Part shown: positions 58,712 to 64,000 of the stretch, piece by piece
Layout of the letters: each line of letters begins with the position of its first letter
Numbering within the stretch: position 1 is the first letter of the stretch
Source: Kallotenue papyrolyticum
Lineage (GTDB): Bacteria > Chloroflexota > Chloroflexia > Chloroflexales > Kallotenuaceae
Reading direction: 5' to 3'
Assembly: GCF_000526415.1 (NCBI RefSeq)
Contig: NZ_JAGA01000003.1
Location: 434,001 to 498,000 of the forward strand
Length of the DNA stretch: 64,000 bases
Notes under the pieces: model-generated
Told to the model about the DNA's origin: nothing
Database searches by the model: none
The model's input: only the letters and a program-made list of their open reading frames with translations
Program-made: the position numbers and the translations under genes

Positions 58712-59665
58712 CTAGGCTGGCGCACGTACCCCTAGGGCATCGGCCAGCATCCTTTCCGCGGCGGTGTAGGGATCTACCGTCCGCGCTTGAATCTGATCGA
58801 CGATCGCTTCACGTTGTTCGGGCGAGACACGCTCGCGCACCAGGTCGAGCGCCAGGCTGCGCAGCAGCCCTTCGAACTCGCTGACGATACGCTGGCGTTC
58901 GCGCACCGCGAAATAGCCATCCCGGCGCAGGTGCTCCAGATGCTGCTCGATGGCATCCACTACCGCGCCGATGCCCTGGCCCCTGGTGGCGACGGTCATC
59001 AGCACCGGCACCTCCCAGCCTTCGCGCGGCTCGCTGCCAAGCTGCATCATCTGCTGCAGATGGCGCTTGGTCCTGGCTGCGTCTTCGCGATCGGCCTTGT
59101 TGACCACAAACACATCAGCGATCTCTAGAATGCCGGCTTTGATCGCCTGCACATCGTCGCCCAGGCCGGGCACTTCCACCACCACGGTGGTATGCGCCTC
59201 GCGCGCGATTTCGACCTCGGCCTGACCGGCGCCCACGGTTTCGACGATGATCTTGTCGAAGCCGGCGGCATCCAGCACTTTGATCACATCGGCGGTGGCG
59301 CGCGCCAACCCGCCGAGCTGGCCGCGACTGGCCATCGAGCGCACAAAGATGCTTGGATCGTTGCCTAGCGGCTGCATGCGGATGCGGTCGCCCAGGATCG
59401 CCCCGCCGCTGAAGGGCGAGGTCGGATCGACCGCCAACACCGCGACGCTCTGGCCGCGGCGGCGATACTCCAACGCCAGTTCGTTGACCAACGTGGATTT
59501 GCCGGCGCCGGGTGGCCCGGTCACGCCGATGATGTGCGCATGGCCGGTGTACTGGTAGAGCCGCGCCAGCGCCCGCCGCGCATCGTCGCCGCCGTTTTCA
59601 ACGATGCTGACGAGCCGTGACAGCGCCCGACGGTCGCCGGCGCGCATCTGTTCAATCAACCCCAC
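58712..59665 (-). CDS. meaB: Methylmalonyl-CoA mutase-associated GTPase MeaB
   Basis: A 317-residue G3E GTPase that protects and reloads adenosylcobalamin on methylmalonyl-CoA mutase. The P-loop is GVTGPPGAGKSTLVNEL, switch motifs include VLAVDPTSPFSGGAILGDRIRM (split: the DPTSPF and GDRIRM signatures of MeaB/ArgK), DKIIVETVGAGQAEVEI is the G3 region and FVVNKADR the G4 motif. ATG 59665. It follows the stand-alone B12-binding subunit gene by ten bases. The catalytic large mutase subunit is not in this window. Confidence 0.96.
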   Translation of the reverse strand: MGLIEQMRAGDRRALSRLVSIVENGGDDARRALARLYQYTGHAHIIGVTGPPGAGKSTLVNELALEYRRRGQSVAVLAVDPTSPFSGGAILGDRIRMQPLGNDPSIFVRSMASRGQLGGLARATADVIKVLDAAGFDKIIVETVGAGQAEVEIAREAHTTVVVEVPGLGDDVQAIKAGILEIADVFVVNKADREDAARTKRHLQQMMQLGSEPREGWEVPVLMTVATRGQGIGAVVDAIEQHLEHLRRDGYFAVRERQRIVSEFEGLLRSLALDLVRERVSPEQREAIVDQIQARTVDPYTAAERMLADALGVRAPA

Positions 59666-59675
59666 GATGCCTCAC

Positions 59676-60098
59676 CTAGACTTCCGTGCCCGCGAAGCGC
59701 TCGGGCTTGACGTTGGCGCGAATAAAATCCACAATCTCGTGCGTTGACGCCCCCGGACGAAAGACTTCGGCGATGCCGTGCTCGCGCTTGAGGATCGCGG
59801 CATCCTCATCCGAGATGATGCCTCCCGCAACGACCAGCACATCGTCAGCGCCCGCTTCGCGCAACAGTTGCGTGACCTTGGGCAGTAGGGTCATGTGCGC
59901 GCCGGAGAGGATCGACAGGCCAATCACATCTACGTCTTCCTGGAGAGCCGCGTCCACGATCATCTGCGGCGTCTGCTGCAGGCCGGTGTAGATCACTTCC
60001 ATACCGGCATCGCGCAGCGCGCGGGCGATCACCTTGGCGCCGCGGTCGTGGCCGTCGAGGCCGGGCTTGGCGATCAGGACTCGGATTTTACGCTCCAT
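59676..60098 (-). CDS. Stand-alone cobalamin-binding subunit of an acyl-CoA mutase
   Basis: A 140-residue protein that is entirely the B12-binding domain of methylmalonyl-CoA mutase type. [20 protein letters not shown] contains the DxHxxG motif whose His replaces the lower ligand of cobalt. LSILSGAH and VVAGGIIS are the other cofactor-binding loops. Its size fits the small subunit of two-part mutases, in which the large subunit is a separate chain. ATG 60098 follows GAGGAGCGCA. It is co-transcribed with meaB. Confidence 0.95.
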   Translation of the reverse strand: MERKIRVLIAKPGLDGHDRGAKVIARALRDAGMEVIYTGLQQTPQMIVDAALQEDVDVIGLSILSGAHMTLLPKVTQLLREAGADDVLVVAGGIISDEDAAILKREHGIAEVFRPGASTHEIVDFIRANVKPERFAGTEV

Positions 60099-60167
60099 TG
60101 CGCTCCTCTACGGGGATGGTGCTTTTAGATATTCTAGCACCGTCCCATGCTGGACGGCAACCGCCGC

Positions 60168-61163
60168 TCAACGACGCCGCGCGCCGGGATCGTCCGGCTT
60201 ACGCCGACGCTGGCCGAAGAACATGCCGCGCAGGGGCGAGACCGGCTCAATGGGTGGCCCCAGAAAGTCTTCCTCACCAGGACGCATGTGTGGACGCGTC
60301 TCCAGCCAGCGGGCGTGCAGCGCATGCGCCGTGTCGAAAACCGTCTCCAGCGCCTCGCGTCGGTCGAGTTGATCGCGCAGTTCGATCAACACGCCGATTA
60401 GGGCATCGAGGCGCTGGCGCAGGGCAGCGCTGTTGTCGGCGCAGGCAGCACTGCCACGCGCGGGGTCGCCCAGCAACGGCAGCGTGACATCGCGCAGGCG
60501 CGCGCCGGCCAGGGCCTGCATTTCGCGCCAGCCACCGCTGCGCCGCAGGGTCTCCATCAACCCCACGCTCAGCAGCAGCGGCAACTGTTCGACGCCGGCA
60601 ATGTAGGCGTCGTGCTCGGCAGCATCGATGTAGTAGGGCTTGGCGCCGATCGCGCGCACCAGCGCGGCCAGCACCTCCAGCGCGTCGGGGCGCGCCGCCA
60701 CCCCTGGCACCAGGCAGATGATCGCGTCGCGGAACAGGTCGAGGCGTGCGTCCTGGACGCTGCCATCGGGCTGTTCAAGAATGGGATGGCTGCCGACAAA
60801 CGACACGCTCGTCGGCAGGTGTTGGCGTGCCAGTTCGATCACCGGCGCTTTGGCCGCGCCGGTATCGGCGACCACCGCGCCATGGCGCAGGTGCGGTGCG
60901 ATCGAGGTGAACAGTTCGGCCAGTTCGGCCAGCGGCACACAGGCAAAGACCACATCAGCATCGCGCACGGCGTCAGCCGCGTCCCGGGCGGCGCGGTCGA
61001 TCGCCAGGCGGCCACGCGCCTCGCTCAGCACACGCCGGTCGCGATCCCAGCCGGTGATCACCGGTCGGCCGCCCGGCAGCGCCTGCGGCTCAAGCGTGCC
61101 CAGCGCCAGGCCGAGCGAGGCGCCGATCTTGTTTAATCCCAGAATGGTGATCTGTTGTGGCAT
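60168..61163 (-). CDS. Prephenate dehydrogenase
   Basis: A 331-residue TyrA-type dehydrogenase for tyrosine synthesis. The nucleotide-binding start is ITILGLNKIGASLGLAL, the middle has DVVFACVPLAELAEL and VADTGAAKAPVIE, and SFVGSHPILEQ carries the catalytic His (usually SHPMAG). The helical C-terminal dimer domain contains EHDAYIAGVEQLPLLLSVGL, corresponding to the 'HD...S.LPH' motif, with the His there replaced by Pro-Leu context. No ACT domain. Arogenate or prephenate preference is not decided. The C-terminal ~40 residues are a basic extension. ATG 61163 follows GAGGGGAGCC. It is in the same region as chorismate synthase. Confidence 0.87.
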   Translation of the reverse strand: MPQQITILGLNKIGASLGLALGTLEPQALPGGRPVITGWDRDRRVLSEARGRLAIDRAARDAADAVRDADVVFACVPLAELAELFTSIAPHLRHGAVVADTGAAKAPVIELARQHLPTSVSFVGSHPILEQPDGSVQDARLDLFRDAIICLVPGVAARPDALEVLAALVRAIGAKPYYIDAAEHDAYIAGVEQLPLLLSVGLMETLRRSGGWREMQALAGARLRDVTLPLLGDPARGSAACADNSAALRQRLDALIGVLIELRDQLDRREALETVFDTAHALHARWLETRPHMRPGEEDFLGPPIEPVSPLRGMFFGQRRRKPDDPGARRR

Positions 61164-61195
61164 GGCTCCCCTCGTGTTACGTGCCCGGCGGCGCT

Positions 61196-61996
61196 TCAGC
61201 CCTGCGGACGCATCTGCGACAGCAGCAGCGCTTCGGTCAGGAGCACCACTGCCACCAGCAGGACCACTGTTGCCGGCGTCAGGACGCGCAGCCCGGCCAG
61301 CGCTAGCGCTGCCACCACCAGCAAGCCCACTTCATAGGCCTGGCGCCGCGCGCGGCGCACATCCAAACGATGCACGCGCAGGCGATACACGCGCTGGCCG
61401 AGCAGGTAAGTCAGCGGCAGCATGGCGGTGCTGACGGCATAGAAGACAGCAAAAAACAGCAAGAGGTAGACCGGCAGCTCGGGCAGATCGAGCAGCCAGC
61501 CGCGCGGCGCCGGTGCGAAGGCCAGCAGGTAACCGAGCGCGGACCAGCCGACGATGCCCTGCCAGCCCAGGCCGGGCAGGCCCAGCCGCCACTGGAGCGG
61601 CACAAAGGTCAGCGCGGCGGCCAGCGCCCAGGTCAGCAGCAGCAGCAGGCGCAGCTCCCCACCCGCGGCGCCGGCCCGGCGCGGATCAGCCAGCAGCAGC
61701 AGAAGCGCTGCCAGCCACGCCAGTCCGGCCAGCATGATCACCAGCGGCTTGGCGCGCCAGGGCGTGGTCACCGGCTCCGGTTCCCAGTCGATGTGCACCG
61801 GTGCGCGCTCGCGCGGCGCGGGCCGCGCCGGCGTATCCAGAGGGCGCGAGCGCACGCGCGGTGGCCGCGCGGCCTGCTGCGCCGTGGCGGCGCTAGCTTC
61901 CAGGCGTCGGCGCAACGAACGCGGCTGCGCCGGAACCTCCCGCGGCGCCTGCGGCTCCGGAGTATGCTCGTTTGAGCGCGGCGCTGCGTCGCTCAT
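61196..61996 (-). CDS. Hypothetical membrane protein with disordered N-terminus
   Basis: A 266-residue protein. The first ~85 residues are Pro/Arg/Ala-rich and probably disordered and cytoplasmic. Six or so membrane helices follow from residue 88 (LVIMLAGLAWLAALLLLLA) to the C-terminus. No family recognised. It lies between chorismate synthase (22 bp before) and prephenate dehydrogenase (32 bp after) on the same strand, so it is likely co-transcribed with aromatic-amino-acid genes. Confidence 0.75.
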   Translation of the reverse strand: MSDAAPRSNEHTPEPQAPREVPAQPRSLRRRLEASAATAQQAARPPRVRSRPLDTPARPAPRERAPVHIDWEPEPVTTPWRAKPLVIMLAGLAWLAALLLLLADPRRAGAAGGELRLLLLLTWALAAALTFVPLQWRLGLPGLGWQGIVGWSALGYLLAFAPAPRGWLLDLPELPVYLLLFFAVFYAVSTAMLPLTYLLGQRVYRLRVHRLDVRRARRQAYEVGLLVVAALALAGLRVLTPATVVLLVAVVLLTEALLLSQMRPQG

Positions 61997-62018
61997 GCTC
62001 CTTCCATTCCTCTGTGGC

Positions 62019-63089
62019 TCAGAGCCGAGCAGCCCGCTGGCGCAACCAGTGGTCGGCCAACACCAGCAAGAGCATGGCCTCGGCTACCGGCACCAAGCGC
62101 GGCAAGACCGTGGGATCGTGCCGGCCCTTGACCACGATCGTCGCCGGCTGGCCGTGACGATCGACAGTCTGCTGCTCGCGGGCGATCGAGGCCGGCGGCT
62201 TGGCCGCCAGGCGCACCACGATCTCCTCGCCGGTTGAAATGCCGCCCAGGATGCCACCGGCGTGGTTGGTCACGGTGCCGATCGTCCCATCGGCACGCCG
62301 CGTGAAGGCATCGTTGTTCTCGGAGCCACGCGCCTGCGCCACGGCAAAGCCGCTGCCGATCTCAACACCCTTGACAGCGGGAATGCTAAACATCGCCTTG
62401 CCGATATCAGCATCCAGCTTATCGAAGACCGGCTCGCCCAGGCCAGGTGGCACGTTGCGCGCGCGCACCTCGACGATGCCGCCCAGCGAATCGAGCTCGC
62501 GACGGGCCTGCTCTACCAACGCCACCATCTGCGGCGCGATATCGGGATCGGGACAGCGCATCGGGTTGCGCTCGATCTCCTCGCGCACCACCCGCTGCGC
62601 ACGCAGATGTGCCAGTTGCAGGGTATAGCCAAAGACGTCGACACCGATGGTCGCCAGCAGCTTGCGCGCAATGGCGCCGGCAGCGACGCGTCCGACCGTC
62701 TCGCGCGCCGAGGCGCGCCCACCGCCACGGTAGTCGCGGAAGCCGAACTTGGCATCCCAGGTAAAATCGGCATGGCCGGGCCGGTACAGGTCTTTGATCG
62801 CCTCGTAGTCCTGCGAGCGCGCATTGGTATTCTCTACCAGCAGCGCGATCGGCGTGCCGGTGGTGCGGCCCTCAAACACGCCCGACAGGATGCGCACCGC
62901 GTCGGGCTCGTTACGCGCCGAGGTCATACGGCTCTGGCCGACGCGTCGTCGATCCAGATCGGCCTGAATGTCGGCTTCGGTCAGCGGCAGACCGGCAGGA
63001 CAGCCGTCTAGTACCACGCCCACCGCCGGGCCATGCGACTCGCCAAAGGTTGTGATCCGCAACAGATGGCCAAAGCTGCTACCGCTCAT
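62019..63089 (-). CDS. aroC: Chorismate synthase
   Basis: A 356-residue FMN-dependent enzyme making chorismate from EPSP. Signatures are [19 protein letters not shown], the [17 protein letters not shown] stretch, [25 protein letters not shown] and the late [16 protein letters not shown]. Full length. ATG 63089 overlaps the end of the preceding gene by 11 bp; the longer frame to 63131 lies inside that gene and is rejected. With the prephenate dehydrogenase downstream it covers two steps of tyrosine synthesis. Confidence 0.97.
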   Translation of the reverse strand: MSGSSFGHLLRITTFGESHGPAVGVVLDGCPAGLPLTEADIQADLDRRRVGQSRMTSARNEPDAVRILSGVFEGRTTGTPIALLVENTNARSQDYEAIKDLYRPGHADFTWDAKFGFRDYRGGGRASARETVGRVAAGAIARKLLATIGVDVFGYTLQLAHLRAQRVVREEIERNPMRCPDPDIAPQMVALVEQARRELDSLGGIVEVRARNVPPGLGEPVFDKLDADIGKAMFSIPAVKGVEIGSGFAVAQARGSENNDAFTRRADGTIGTVTNHAGGILGGISTGEEIVVRLAAKPPASIAREQQTVDRHGQPATIVVKGRHDPTVLPRLVPVAEAMLLLVLADHWLRQRAARL

Positions 63090-64000
63090 GCGTCGTCTCA
63101 CTGCGCCTGAAGAAGGCGCGCCAACTGCCAAGCGACAGGATCAGGTAGAGGAACGTGAAGCCAACCAGGCCCAGCAGCGTCCGGCCGCCGGGCGTGGTGA
63201 GCAGTGTGCTGAAGGCGGGCGTCAGCAGGACGAAGGTCACCAGCAACGCCGCCGTGCCCGCCGTCACCAGCAGCGCAACGAGTAGGTTCAGCACCCAGGC
63301 CCAGCGGCCCCGCGCCAGCAGGCCGAGGCCCATCAGCGCGGCCAGCAGCGCCAGCGCGATCAGCGCCACTGCCGTTCCCAGCCGCGTTGCGGGCACCAGC
63401 GCCGGCACCAGTTGCAGGTTGTAGGGCGCCAACCAGCTGTTGACCAGTGGCTCGAAGCGCTGCGGATAGGCGAAGATCAGGCCGGCCAGCGTTGCGGCGG
63501 CACCGAGACCCGCCAGCCACAGCAGCGCCAGCAGCGCACGCGCCAGTTCCGCGCCGGGCGAACGTCGCGCCCGCACGGCGGGCGCAGGCGGCGGTGGAGC
63601 GACCGCCATGCGATCGGTACTGGCCGCCGCCTGGGCGCGGTAGGTTGGCGCCACCTCGGTGGTGGGCGCGGGCTGGTAGAAGACCGGCAGCGGCTGGGTC
63701 GGTGCTGCGGCAGACGCCGCTTGAGCGCGGTAGGTTGGTGCCACCTCGCCGGATGGCGCCTCCGGCGTGACGGGCGTCGTCACCACCGGCGCGGGCTGGT
63801 CAGAGGCCTCATAGACGCGCGCGCCGTCGGTCGCCGTAGCTGCCGCGGGCGTGGATGGCGCGTCGAAGACCTCGGGATGGCGCTGGCGCAGCCAATCCAG
63901 CCCCTGGCGCGCGCGCGGATGGTCGGGCTGGACCACTAGCGCCTGCTCCAGCGCGGCGCGCTGTTCACGCGGCTCGCTCGCCAAACCACCCAGCCAGACC
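63079..64000 (-). CDS. TPR-start membrane protein (5' end outside window)
   Basis: The frame is open to the window edge, so the N-terminus is missing; at least 306 codons are present. The visible start ([37 protein letters not shown]) reads as one tetratricopeptide repeat. A Pro/Ala/Thr-rich linker with two copies of [11 protein letters not shown] (near 63650 and 63740) follows, and then four membrane helices. The 3' end overlaps aroC by 11 bp. No specific family recognised. Confidence 0.75.
   Translation of the reverse strand, partial: VWLGGLASEPREQRAALEQALVVQPDHPRARQGLDWLRQRHPEVFDAPSTPAAATATDGARVYEASDQPAPVVTTPVTPEAPSGEVAPTYRAQAASAAAPTQPLPVFYQPAPTTEVAPTYRAQAAASTDRMAVAPPPPAPAVRARRSPGAELARALLALLWLAGLGAAATLAGLIFAYPQRFEPLVNSWLAPYNLQLVPALVPATRLGTAVALIALALLAALMGLGLLARGRWAWVLNLLVALLVTAGTAALLVTFVLLTPAFSTLLTTPGGRTLLGLVGFTFLYLILSLGSWRAFFRRSETTHER

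Overview
The window is one continuous stretch of high-GC bacterial chromosome with tightly packed operons and no rRNA, tRNA, CRISPR array, IS element or phage gene that I could find. Gene content points to Chloroflexota, probably class Chloroflexia. Supporting signs are many lipoprotein solute-binding proteins, a GH42/MalFG sugar operon, secreted beta-helix and Ig-like proteins, a paired 'ETG...NGGLxVFGYP' repeat protein, and no outer-membrane export genes. This assignment is inference from gene content only; no marker gene was compared.

Left part (1-17.3 kb). The window opens inside a giant secreted protein built of tandem ~110-residue Ig/cadherin-like repeats (minus strand). Next is a sugar-uptake operon under a LacI-type repressor with an almost ideal promoter and a 30-bp double operator: repressor, lipoprotein binding protein, two permeases and a GH42 beta-galactosidase. 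A protein resembling a low-molecular-weight phosphatase but without the catalytic Cys follows, then a polytopic membrane protein, purF, and a divergent operon of a Fur-family regulator plus an ECF-type Ni/Co importer (CbiMN-CbiQ-CbiO). The regulator's promoter carries a box close to the Nur nickel-regulator site.

Centre (17.3-35.9 kb). This part holds dnaK; an iron-uptake pair (imelysin/EfeO-like lipoprotein and FTR1 permease) with two Fur boxes; an ECF sigma factor; an acyl-ACP desaturase; a four-gene envelope/glycosylation operon (small membrane protein, GT2, methyltransferase, YfhO-like); an HxlR regulator; an orphan zinc-type binding lipoprotein with a His-rich loop; lipB-lipA; small lipoproteins; a cyanophycin-synthetase-like protein that has lost its ATP-binding parts; and an NDP-sugar epimerase/reductase.

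The region of greatest interest is 35.9-48.4 kb. Nearly all genes lie on the minus strand in the order nucleotide-sugar 6-dehydrogenase, membrane GT2 polysaccharide synthase, double-module AlgG-like C5-epimerase, ManC, TPR protein, single-module AlgG-like epimerase, and a CSLREA/choice-of-anchor protein. Together they could supply GDP-mannose, oxidise it to the uronic acid, polymerise it and epimerise the polymer. That is an alginate-like (or other uronan) pathway rebuilt for a cell apparently without the Alg44/AlgE/AlgX secretion parts.

Right part (48.7-64 kb). This part holds queA, a PfkB-type sugar kinase, cytidine deaminase, a secreted repeat protein, a CPBP protease, a GH13 amylase-type enzyme with a second sugar-binding lipoprotein, an EF-G-like GTPase, MeaB with a stand-alone B12-binding subunit, prephenate dehydrogenase, chorismate synthase and two uncharacterised membrane proteins, the last cut by the window edge.
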